Below are positions 7,272 through 14,043 of a stretch of 20,631 nt of DNA, in pieces (the stretch's first letter is position 1; the number at the start of each line of letters is the position of its first letter). Under the pieces are notes generated by a model. That model searched no databases. It saw only the letters and a program-made list of their open reading frames with translations, and was not told the origin of the DNA. The stretch spans positions 1 through 20,631 of IMG/VR virus record IMGVR_UViG_3300001282_000092. One strand, 5' to 3'. Made by a program: the position numbers and the translations under genes. This DNA is from a virus.

Positions 7272-7406
7272 ATGATCAACCAAATAAAATATTCAGGCCT
7301 ATTTCCTGAGAAGCATGCAAGTCCAGTAGGAACAACCTTGGGATTACCACAACCCAGGCCTGCGTCTCCTGTTGTGCCTGTGCAAATGCAACCTGTTAAA
7401 TCTTAA
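7272..7406 (+). CDS. Possible 44-aa protein, unknown
   Basis: A 44-codon frame starts MINQIKYSGLFPEKHASPVG and is Pro/Val/Gln-rich toward its end (PVVPVQMQPVKS). No domain is recognised. It begins 5 nt after a perfect TATAAATA octamer, has no Shine-Dalgarno sequence, and its last 11 nt overlap the 3' end of the convergent glycosyltransferase gene. The promoter and its placement between two transcription units are the main reasons to call it. It could instead be a leader or non-coding stretch. Confidence 0.45.
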   Translation: MINQIKYSGLFPEKHASPVGTTLGLPQPRPASPVVPVQMQPVKS

Positions 7407-8556
7407 ACAATTTCAAGTGTAACTTGATTCGTTCAACCACCGTGGCCCAGTCACCCATTTGAGGTTGACGGAACAATCTTGCAGTGGCATACCAAGGCGT
7501 GTCGTCTCTGTTCAGCAACCAGCGCCAGCAAGGTGCATAGTTGTTTAACATGATCCAAGTGGGTTTGCCCAATGCGGCAGCAAGATGTGCAGTGGCAGTG
7601 TCCACACTCACCACCACATCAAGGTTTGCAACCAATGCGGCAGTGTCAGCAAACGAGTTCACACCACCTGGAAAACAGCGTACTCCTGCTGAAACTAGTT
7701 CTTTTTCTTCCTCAGCAGTGCAGTCAGTTTGTAAATTATACCATTCGTAATCTACATGTGATCGAATCAAGCCCAGCATGGTCTCAAACGGCATGGCCTT
7801 GTGTTGATTGATCCAACTGTCGCGTCGGCCTGACCAGGCAAAGCCCACTCGTAGCCGATTTTTTACTCCCAGGTTCCTGCGCCAGTCCGCAACCAATGCA
7901 GGATCAGGATTTAAGTATTGAATCACAGTGGGCAAGTTGTCAACACGAACGTTTAACTTGCCGGGCAGGCTCATTATGGGAAGCCAGTAATCAAACGCAT
8001 CACCCGGATTTTCGGCATAACCAATTACTCGCACTCCGCGGCCAATTTCACTGGATTGTATCAACGGAATTAATCCGTTGGTCACTTGCACTGTGACTGT
8101 GCCACCAATGTTTTTTAAGTTCTGTATGAACCGCACAAACTGAATAATATCGCCGTGGCCTTGTTCGCCACGAATAAAAATTGTTTTACCTGTTAAATCT
8201 TCACCGTTCCACACAGGCCACGGATAGTTGGGAATGGTACCTTTCAAATGTTCAAAATTGTGTCGTGCTTCATATGCAGGCCATCCACGCACATAGTCTC
8301 CACCCAGCAAGTAGGCCACTGACAAATTAAAATGGTGTGTGACATTGGCCGGATCCAACTGTATGGCACGTTGTAAAAACGGAACAGCGCCCACAGGATC
8401 GCCTATCTCTCTCAGCACATTGCCGTAGTTGTTGAACGCACCCGATGAGCCTCTGTCCGTGGCCATCGCTACAGCGTACTGTTGCAGGGCCTGTTCTGGT
8501 AGGTGTTGTTCTCTGTAGGTATTGCCCTGAGCAATAAGTTGTTCTGTGGTTTGCAT
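7396..8556 (-). CDS. TPR protein with glycosyltransferase (GT9-like) domain
   Basis: This 386-aa protein has an N-terminal TPR region (about residues 5-105; AFNNYGNVLREIGD and HHFNLSVAYLLGGDYVRGW show the TPR pattern). A GT-B-like transferase domain follows. Landmarks are FIRGEQGHGDIIQFVRF (127-143), FAWSGRRD (239-246), FADTAALVANLDVVVSVDT (302-320) and TAHLAAALGKP (322-332), with WRWLLNRDDTPWY near the end. This is the layout of bacterial TPR-plus-GT9 (heptosyltransferase-like) proteins; sugar donor and acceptor are unknown. It is the only minus-strand gene here, set amid phage structural genes, and so looks like acquired cargo. TAAATA on the minus strand ends 5 nt before the ATG and there is no Shine-Dalgarno sequence, so it may be expressed late. 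Targets could be host surface glycan or the virion. Confidence 0.85.
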   Translation of the reverse strand: MQTTEQLIAQGNTYREQHLPEQALQQYAVAMATDRGSSGAFNNYGNVLREIGDPVGAVPFLQRAIQLDPANVTHHFNLSVAYLLGGDYVRGWPAYEARHNFEHLKGTIPNYPWPVWNGEDLTGKTIFIRGEQGHGDIIQFVRFIQNLKNIGGTVTVQVTNGLIPLIQSSEIGRGVRVIGYAENPGDAFDYWLPIMSLPGKLNVRVDNLPTVIQYLNPDPALVADWRRNLGVKNRLRVGFAWSGRRDSWINQHKAMPFETMLGLIRSHVDYEWYNLQTDCTAEEEKELVSAGVRCFPGGVNSFADTAALVANLDVVVSVDTATAHLAAALGKPTWIMLNNYAPCWRWLLNRDDTPWYATARLFRQPQMGDWATVVERIKLHLKLFKI

Positions 8557-8561
8557 GGCAA

Positions 8562-8567
8562 TATTTA
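8562..8567 (-). promoter_or_regulatory. Putative late promoter box on the minus strand
   Basis: Read on the minus strand the sequence is TGTAAATATTGCC followed by ATG, with 5 nt between TAAATA and the start codon. It is the only minus-strand TAAATA I found, and it lies in front of the only minus-strand gene. Confidence 0.55.
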
Positions 8568-8604
8568 CATGTTATTTTGACACTGCAAAAATATCAATCA
8601 CTCA

Positions 8605-8610
8605 TAAATA
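8605..8610 (+). promoter_or_regulatory. Putative late promoter box for the 269-aa structural gene
   Basis: CATAAATAC lies in the 147-nt divergent gap. By T4 spacing the transcript starts near 8616, giving a leader of about 88 nt with hairpins and a strong ribosome binding site. It is the same 9-mer as at 3105-3113. Confidence 0.55.
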
Positions 8611-8616
8611 CTTGTC

Positions 8617-8703
8617 AACGCAATACGGCGTTTTATGCGGAAGACTAAACCCTACCGCGTAGTGGCTAGAACCCACATCGGACTTCTTTAAGGAGAAAAC
8701 AAA
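8617..8703 (+). promoter_or_regulatory. Structured 5' leader of the 269-aa structural gene
   Basis: AACGC (8617-8621) pairs with GCGTT (8628-8632), followed by further Ts, starting about one base after the predicted transcription start. Two further short pairings follow: CTAC/GTAG with a CGC loop, and GTGG/CCAC with a 7-nt loop. The leader ends in AAGGAG, 8 nt before the ATG. Each helix is short, so a real fold is uncertain. Confidence 0.35.
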
Positions 8704-9513
8704 ATGGGACGTCCTCTTAAAATTAAAAAAATTACCGAAGCTAGTTATAACTCTAGCACCGGTGCAAACCCTGGAGTTGATATTGGTTTCAATGCATTAA
8801 CAAGTTTAACAGCACCGGTGTATCCAAGTAGTACTTGGACTGGCACAGAATATCTTGGTGTAGTTGGCGGTGTACAACCTACAACCGTTGCCAGCGCAGC
8901 TTATCCAATCGTCAAGTGCGAAGTAAACATTACCAACAGCTACAGTGGTCAAACACCTGGATTGATTATTCGCCAAAAAGGTTCACGCAAGTTTATGGTT
9001 GCAACAACCACAGCAATTGATCCAGCTGATGCCGTGGTTGGTGTGGCCTTGCGTATTGCTGTAGTTGGTGACACTGAATGGGCTAGTATGGGTGCTCCAG
9101 CCGGCTACGGCATTGGTACTATTTTTACTCCTACAGTAGCCTCTGCAGGCAGCACCACCGGCACAGCGCAAGAAGTTGGCACATGTGTGTTGCAAAATGA
9201 TGTAACTCCTACAGCCGGCAACATGAGCATCAGTTATTTCAGCAACGACTCAACTGAAACAACAGTCAGCAAGTTGACCAACAAGTTCTTGCAGAACTTT
9301 GCCGGCGGTTGTGCAGGCGGCGGAGCCAACACCGGTGACGTTTGGAATCCAACTCTGGTTGTTGACAACGTAACATTGGTTGACAACTTCTTCAGTGACG
9401 AAGGCACAACGGCCAAGTCTGGTGCTGAAATTGACACCTGGGGCACAAACGGTTCAGAGCAATTGGCAACAGGTGCATTGGATCTAGCAATTGTAGAGAA
9501 CTACACAAGCTAA
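8704..9513 (+). CDS. Virion structural protein, unknown role
   Basis: This 269-aa protein starts MGRPLKIKKI, a start I recall in structural proteins of aquatic T4-like phages. The body is rich in Thr, Gly, Val, Ala and Asn with alternating hydrophobic residues, so probably beta-structured. It includes IIRQKGSRKFMV (about 88-99), also seen in such phage proteins, and a Gly/Cys patch (FAGGCAGGGANTGD). There is no signal peptide or membrane segment. AAGGAG is a strong ribosome binding site. It is first in the second structural block, after a structured leader, and is followed by a terminator, which fits high late expression. A decoration or adhesin-type role is a guess from composition and context. 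Confidence 0.75.
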   Translation: MGRPLKIKKITEASYNSSTGANPGVDIGFNALTSLTAPVYPSSTWTGTEYLGVVGGVQPTTVASAAYPIVKCEVNITNSYSGQTPGLIIRQKGSRKFMVATTTAIDPADAVVGVALRIAVVGDTEWASMGAPAGYGIGTIFTPTVASAGSTTGTAQEVGTCVLQNDVTPTAGNMSISYFSNDSTETTVSKLTNKFLQNFAGGCAGGGANTGDVWNPTLVVDNVTLVDNFFSDEGTTAKSGAEIDTWGTNGSEQLATGALDLAIVENYTS

Positions 9514-9529
9514 TTTTGTTGTAACTCAC

Positions 9530-9560
9530 AAATCCCCACTAAGTACTGTGGGGATTTTTT
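9530..9560 (+). terminator. Rho-independent terminator abutting the next start codon
   Basis: AAATCCCCAC (9530-9539) and GTGGGGATTT (9548-9557) form a perfect 10-bp stem with an 8-nt loop and a six-T tract at 9555-9560. The ATG of the next gene begins at the very next base. It probably lowers transcription of the genes downstream of the 269-aa protein. Confidence 0.9.
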
Positions 9561-10148
9561 ATGACTATAGCATTTGTGTTGGGCAACGGAGTCAGCAGGT
9601 CCGGCCTGCCGTTGGAACACATCAAAACATTGGGAAAAGTATATGGCTGTAACGCTCTTTATCGAGAGTTTACACCAGACGTTCTTGTGGCAACAGATCG
9701 CCCAATTGCCCAGCTGATACAAGAAACAGGCTATTCTGCACGACATCGATTCTACACAAGAAAACCCATTCCCGGGCTGGGTGCTGTGGCTGTTCCCAAA
9801 GAGTATTACGGATTCAGTTCTGGTCCAAATGCAGTGGGCATTGCGGCAAAAGATCAACACGGCAGGATCTACCTGATAGGATTCGACATGGGTCCCAATG
9901 TACACAACCAGTTTAACAACATGTATGCTGGCACAGAGTTTTACAAACCCAATGATTCACGTCCAACTTTTACCGGAAACTGGGTAAAACAACTGACAAC
10001 TGTGGCCAAAGACCACCCTGATACCGAATTTATTCGCATCTGCGGCAACACCACAGCACGATTACCAGAATTAGACCGGATTAAAAACTTAACTCACGAG
10101 GATTTGAGTACCTTTGTAATGCGGATAAATAATCAAAAGGATCTCTAA
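9561..10148 (+). CDS. Rossmann-like protein, possibly GT42/DUF115-type glycan enzyme
   Basis: This 195-aa protein opens with a glycine-rich loop, FVLGNGVSRSG (5-15), then VYGCNALYREFTPD and LVATD, and later FSSGPNAVGIAA and RIYLIGFDMG. From memory, the order and spacing resemble GT42 sialyltransferases (GNGPSL, VFRCNQFYFE, TSGVYMCAVAIALG, IYLSGIDF) and the related DUF115 fold. The GT42 active-site His region near SHYIGHS is not clearly kept; the analogous stretch here is PTFTGNW. I also recall uncharacterised phage proteins of this type. The ATG abuts a terminator T-tract; GGGGA in the terminator stem is the only possible ribosome binding site and would be hidden by the hairpin. The next gene starts immediately after the stop. 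A nucleotide-sugar or nucleotide-binding fold is likely; the enzyme type is unproven. Confidence 0.7.
   Translation: MTIAFVLGNGVSRSGLPLEHIKTLGKVYGCNALYREFTPDVLVATDRPIAQLIQETGYSARHRFYTRKPIPGLGAVAVPKEYYGFSSGPNAVGIAAKDQHGRIYLIGFDMGPNVHNQFNNMYAGTEFYKPNDSRPTFTGNWVKQLTTVAKDHPDTEFIRICGNTTARLPELDRIKNLTHEDLSTFVMRINNQKDL
10126..10131 (+). promoter_or_regulatory. Putative late promoter box before the 203-aa gene
   Basis: GATAAATAA lies in the last codons of the preceding gene, 17 nt before ATG 10149, with AAAAGGATC as ribosome binding site between. It overlaps coding sequence (Arg-Ile-Asn-Asn), so it could be chance. Confidence 0.35.
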
Positions 10149-10760
10149 ATGGCTACAGTAAAAAATACCAGCGGCAACTATACCATCACGGTAGCAGATG
10201 GTCTTGGACTGCTGACCATCAACGCTGACTTGGATGTGATTGGCAACATCACATACATTGATTCAAGTGAACTCAAAGTCACTGACCCATTCATTACGGT
10301 TGCAGCCAACAACAACGGTGCAATACAAAGTATGGGCTTGGTGGCTCAAAAAACAACCACAACTTTTGCAGGCTTGCGATTTAACACAGTGTCGGGCGAT
10401 TGGGAAATCAGTGACAGTGTTGACGCCAATGGCGCACCAATATCTGCATATGTAACAATTGCTTCCGGCACTGTGGGCGGAACACCGGGTGCACCTGTTA
10501 ACTCTGTACAATTTAACAATGCTGGCGTGTTTGGTGGTAATAGCAAATTTACATTTGATTCTGTAAATACCAAAGTGGGCATAACAGGACAATTGGTCTT
10601 GGGCAACATAGCGTCAACGCCCACAGCAACAGCAAACAGTGCCGCACTGTACAACAACACCGAAGGCGCTGGCGGTACTGGTGTGTACGTCAGAAGCACA
10701 ACTGTTGACGACGAATTAATTAGCAAACGCAAGGCTCTTGCATACAGTCTTGTACTTTAA
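10149..10760 (+). CDS. Fibre-like structural protein sharing a module with the large fibre
   Basis: This 203-aa beta-rich protein (Thr, Val, Gly, Asn, Ala) contains DVIGNITYIDSSELKVTDPF, then ITVAANNNGAIQSMGL. This parallels the N-terminal region of the 1649-aa protein (LTVQGNTTAIDTNITTIEDP, then VILLASTQTGSP), so the two share a domain. The middle has VNSVQFNNAGVFGGNSKFTF, an element I recall from phage tail-fibre proteins. The C-terminus is more charged (DDELISKRKALAYSLVL). AAAAGGA at 10135-10141 is a good ribosome binding site. It is probably a virion surface or baseplate component; the exact role is unknown. Confidence 0.75.
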   Translation: MATVKNTSGNYTITVADGLGLLTINADLDVIGNITYIDSSELKVTDPFITVAANNNGAIQSMGLVAQKTTTTFAGLRFNTVSGDWEISDSVDANGAPISAYVTIASGTVGGTPGAPVNSVQFNNAGVFGGNSKFTFDSVNTKVGITGQLVLGNIASTPTATANSAALYNNTEGAGGTGVYVRSTTVDDELISKRKALAYSLVL

Positions 10761-10769
10761 GGAATCAAA

Positions 10770-11102
10770 ATGGCAATTACCAATACACGATTAACAACAA
10801 CCACACCAACCACAGTATTTGAAGCAGTTGGACAACAGGCAATCACCACAATATATTTGTGCAACACAACAGGAACAGATGTTTCTGTCAATGTATTTGC
10901 AATCAACAGTGATGACAGTGTTGGAGCTGCTTTTGAAAATATGATTTACAATCAGATTTTACTCACTGCTGGCAGCGGCAACATAGGTGATACCTATGTT
11001 ATATCAACAGAAAGACTTATACTAGACAACGGCGATCTCATTGATGTTGAAGCAAACATTGCTGATTGTGTCACTGTTACAGTGAGTTCGATCGCAGTGT
11101 AA
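10770..11102 (+). CDS. Small beta-sandwich-like structural protein
   Basis: The 110-aa product is almost free of basic residues and rich in Thr, Val, Ile, Asn and Asp with alternating strands (AITTIYLCNTTGTDVSVNVFAI, and ERLILDNGDLIDVEANIADC). I recall similar short proteins among tail or adhesin genes of aquatic phages. No enzymatic motif or membrane segment is present. AAGGA at 10759-10763 overlaps the previous stop codon, and the next gene begins 1 nt after this stop, so the genes are tightly coupled. Assembly into the virion is inferred from composition and context. Confidence 0.7.
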   Translation: MAITNTRLTTTTPTTVFEAVGQQAITTIYLCNTTGTDVSVNVFAINSDDSVGAAFENMIYNQILLTAGSGNIGDTYVISTERLILDNGDLIDVEANIADCVTVTVSSIAV

Positions 11103-11103
11103 C

Positions 11104-11502
11104 ATGGGAAATTGGGTCAAAAATCGACGACTAGAATCTGGCAGTACATCAGTGGTCATGCCAACTGGCAGCTCGGCCACTCGCCCGGACGCACCTGTGT
11201 TTGGTCAATTTAGATTTAACACCGATATAGGATTGATTGAATTCTACAACGGTGCTGTATGGTCTCCTCTGTCCGCTGGTGGATCCATTGCTTACACAGT
11301 TGATGATTTTATAGGCAACGGTGTTACCACAGTGTTCACCATGTCCGTACAGGAAGCAACAGCACAACAGATCATTGTGTTTATTGGCAGCGTGTATCAG
11401 ATACCAGTGACAAATTACACAGTTAACGGTGGATTTGATATCACATTTACCAGTGCGCCGCCATTGGGTCTTCCAGTCAACGTGATTCATAGCACAACCT
11501 GA
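11104..11502 (+). CDS. Structural protein made of a shared adhesin-type module
   Basis: This 132-aa protein has two elements found again in the 439-aa and 1649-aa proteins. The first is ATRPDAPVFGQFRFNTDIGL with IEFYNGAVW after it (25-53). The second is FIGNGVTTVFTM...IIVFIGSVYQIPVTNYTV...ITFTSAPPLGLPVNV (69-127). It is thus nearly a stand-alone copy of that module. The family is known from phage tail proteins, but its function is not firmly known to me. It starts 1 nt after the previous stop without a clear ribosome binding site, so translation is probably coupled. The stop is followed by a TAAATA box and the 833-aa gene. Confidence 0.75.
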   Translation: MGNWVKNRRLESGSTSVVMPTGSSATRPDAPVFGQFRFNTDIGLIEFYNGAVWSPLSAGGSIAYTVDDFIGNGVTTVFTMSVQEATAQQIIVFIGSVYQIPVTNYTVNGGFDITFTSAPPLGLPVNVIHSTT

Positions 11503-11515
11503 GTGTTGCATCAAC

Positions 11516-11532
11516 TAAATACCCTATAAGGG
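11516..11532 (+). promoter_or_regulatory. Putative late promoter box plus short inverted repeat before the 833-aa gene
   Basis: CTAAATAC (box 11516-11521) is directly followed by CCCTATAAGGG (11522-11532), where CCCT can pair with AGGG. The second arm contains the AAGGG that serves as ribosome binding site for ATG 11542. If transcription starts near 11527, the first arm is missing from that message but present in read-through messages. Confidence 0.4.
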
Positions 11533-11541
11533 AAAAAATCA

Positions 11542-14043
11542 ATGGCTATTAGCAAAATTGCAGGACAGATGTTGAAGAACACTCTCGAAAGAGATGGTTC
11601 TAATCTGGCAATTTCTGACACAGTAGCCGACACCCCGGTCGTCTTTGTTGACGTTGTAAATTCCAGAGTTGGTGTTAACAACGCAACTCCTGTTCAAGCA
11701 CTTGATATTGTCGGCAATGCGATAGCCAACAATCTTTTTTCGTCTAGTACTGTAAGCGCAGTTGGCAACATCACAGGCGGAAATGTCAACACCGCAGGTG
11801 TAATGAGTGCTACCGGCAACATCACTGCTAATTTCTTCATTGGCAACGGCAGTCAACTAACCGGCATAGACGCCACAAGCATACAGAATGGCAATAGCAA
11901 TGTAAAAGTATATGCCAATGCAAATGTGGCCACAAGTGTGGGCGGCACGGCCAATGTGTTTGTGGTCACAGGCTCAGGTGCAGATGTCACAGGCACAGTG
12001 AGTGCCACAGGTAATATCACTGGTAACTTCTTCATTGGCAACGGTAGTCAATTAACCGGCATTGATGCCACATCAATTCAAAACGGCAACAGCAATGTAA
12101 AAGTCTACGCAAATTCTAATGTTGCTACAAGTGTAGCAGGCACTGCCAATGTGTTTGTAGTCACCAGCACTGGTGCAAACGTAGATGGCACGGTCAACGC
12201 CACTGGTAATCTTGTTGCCAATGGAGTAACGTTATCTGGCAACGCTATATCGGCAGCATCTGGAATATTGTCACTGGGCTCAAATGCCAATATCACAATC
12301 ACAGGCGGCACTGCAAATTATGTATTAAGCACCAACGGTTCCGGCAATTTGACATGGTCATCGGCAGCTGACATTGGCGTAGTGGGCAATCTTATCCCAA
12401 TGGGTACCAACACATTGGGCAACCTTGTTAGTAATGCTGTTACTTTAACCACCACTACCACAGTGACTGATGGTATCACACAGCTAAACACAGTGCTGGG
12501 AAAATTGGTACCACCATCTCCTGCTAATTTTCCGGGCGGACAAACACTGTCACTTTCTGGTTTGGCCACATACAGAATGGCCAATATCACACAGGTAGAT
12601 AACACACCTGCTGCCAACAAAGCAGTGGCCGCTGGTGCCACTGTTACCACGATTCTGCGTGTTGCTACCTATGCTACCAACACTATCAGCACTGTTGGCC
12701 CTGGAGATACCGGTACAATCACTGCGGTTCGCAATGGTGCCAATGTGGGCAATGTGACCTTGAACGCCGGTGCGAGCCCCACAGCCAATGGCACCTACGG
12801 CGGCAACCTGGTGATCACCAATAACTTTGACTATCGCAACGCCAATGCAAACATTGCCGCAGGATTCTGGTATGTGTTCTCATCGTCTATGTCAGGAACC
12901 GCGGCACCAGCTGGTTGGAACGAAGTTTACATAGCAGATTCTGCCACAGGCAATACCAACACACCTGTTTGGTACTATGACAATTCTAGTCCTGCTACTC
13001 CCAGTTTCAGTGCTGGCACAATGACTCCGCCAGGGTCACCAACTTTATTGTATAGCAGTACTATTCCGCACTATACCAATGCCACACAATTTGCAATTTC
13101 TGCCAATGTGGCCAATGTCAGTGGCAACACATACCCAACATCAAACACCTTGGCGTCCGGTTCAGCCGCCGGAAGTTTTGCGGCACCTGCATCAGTTAAC
13201 TACAGCGCCAGCAACATTGGCAGTAACGTTCTTGGATCGTTTGCAAGTGCATCATTCTCAACCACTGCAAACATAACCACAGGATTTGGCGGCAGTTCAA
13301 CTGGTCCCAGCATCAGTGTCAACAACAGTTACTCAACTGGCACGTTGACATTGACCTCAGCTCTGGGCAATATTGCATTGTATAAATCAGGCTCTGCCAC
13401 TGCCATCGACGAAGGCAATGTTATTGTCACTGGGGTTGGCACAGGGTCAGGCAATGCTGTTCGTATCATCAATCCTGGCTCCGGAAACACTCCTGCGTAC
13501 ACAGGCAGCGAAGCAAACTTTAACAGTCAAAGTTCAACACTGGAAACATACGATGCCACTGTGGTAGGCTCAGGGTCACAAGGTGTACTCAAACATGATC
13601 AAACCAATTATTCAACAGGATACTTGCCTGCAGGTCCTAACCTAAGTGCTGGCCGCACAGGAACACAGTACTTTACAATCAAATTTATACGAACCAATGT
13701 GTCAAAATTTGACATTACCTATGCTGGCAATGTGGCTGGTATATGGGTGGCATTGCCAGGATCAGTGATTGATTCCAGTTCTGGTGCCAATGGCTGGATT
13801 GCGATGACCACTGCCTATGCCGGCGCTGGTTATCCTGGTGTTAATAGTCCAGGTAACGGGTCAGATGGTTGCGCCCTGGGTGGTGTAGTTGTTCCCAACG
13901 TAAACACAGCAAGTACAAACAAAACTTGTACTTTTGGAACTGTTTCAAGTTCCAGCACAGCAACAAACGAAATCTATGTGAGAGTTGCTCTCACATCAGG
14001 TCAGTCAGTGACCGGCCTATCACTAAACGTAGCGAGTAACTAA
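11542..14043 (+). CDS. 833-aa repeat-containing fibre-like structural protein
   Basis: The start is MAISKIAGQMLKNTLERDGS, with AAGGG as ribosome binding site. Residues 89-218 are two tandem 65-aa repeats (SATGNIT.NFFIGNGSQLTG...), 58 of 65 identical by my count. The FFIGNGSQLTG element recurs in the 1649-aa fibre. The middle (about 250-640) is Gly/Thr/Asn/Ser-rich beta sequence. The C-terminal part (about 690-833) looks like a globular domain (TQYFTIKFIRTNVSKFDITY, GSDGCALGGVVVPNV, TNEIYVRVALTSGQSV). I infer an elongated adhesin or fibre with a C-terminal tip domain, exposed on the particle. The stop overlaps the next ATG by 1 nt (TAATG). There is no transmembrane segment or catalytic motif. 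Confidence 0.75.
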   Translation: MAISKIAGQMLKNTLERDGSNLAISDTVADTPVVFVDVVNSRVGVNNATPVQALDIVGNAIANNLFSSSTVSAVGNITGGNVNTAGVMSATGNITANFFIGNGSQLTGIDATSIQNGNSNVKVYANANVATSVGGTANVFVVTGSGADVTGTVSATGNITGNFFIGNGSQLTGIDATSIQNGNSNVKVYANSNVATSVAGTANVFVVTSTGANVDGTVNATGNLVANGVTLSGNAISAASGILSLGSNANITITGGTANYVLSTNGSGNLTWSSAADIGVVGNLIPMGTNTLGNLVSNAVTLTTTTTVTDGITQLNTVLGKLVPPSPANFPGGQTLSLSGLATYRMANITQVDNTPAANKAVAAGATVTTILRVATYATNTISTVGPGDTGTITAVRNGANVGNVTLNAGASPTANGTYGGNLVITNNFDYRNANANIAAGFWYVFSSSMSGTAAPAGWNEVYIADSATGNTNTPVWYYDNSSPATPSFSAGTMTPPGSPTLLYSSTIPHYTNATQFAISANVANVSGNTYPTSNTLASGSAAGSFAAPASVNYSASNIGSNVLGSFASASFSTTANITTGFGGSSTGPSISVNNSYSTGTLTLTSALGNIALYKSGSATAIDEGNVIVTGVGTGSGNAVRIINPGSGNTPAYTGSEANFNSQSSTLETYDATVVGSGSQGVLKHDQTNYSTGYLPAGPNLSAGRTGTQYFTIKFIRTNVSKFDITYAGNVAGIWVALPGSVIDSSSGANGWIAMTTAYAGAGYPGVNSPGNGSDGCALGGVVVPNVNTASTNKTCTFGTVSSSSTATNEIYVRVALTSGQSVTGLSLNVASN
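11806..12195 (+). repeat. Two tandem 195-bp repeats inside the 833-aa gene
   Basis: Copies lie at 11806-12000 and 12001-12195. Each encodes 65 residues, 58 identical between copies. The DNA differs more than the protein, mostly at third positions, so the duplication is not recent or is under protein-level selection. Confidence 0.85.

Noticed and set aside
10563-10568. TAAATA at 10563 as a promoter
   Set aside because: It lies inside the 203-aa gene, about 200 nt from the next start, with no hairpin or gap. It is probably chance.
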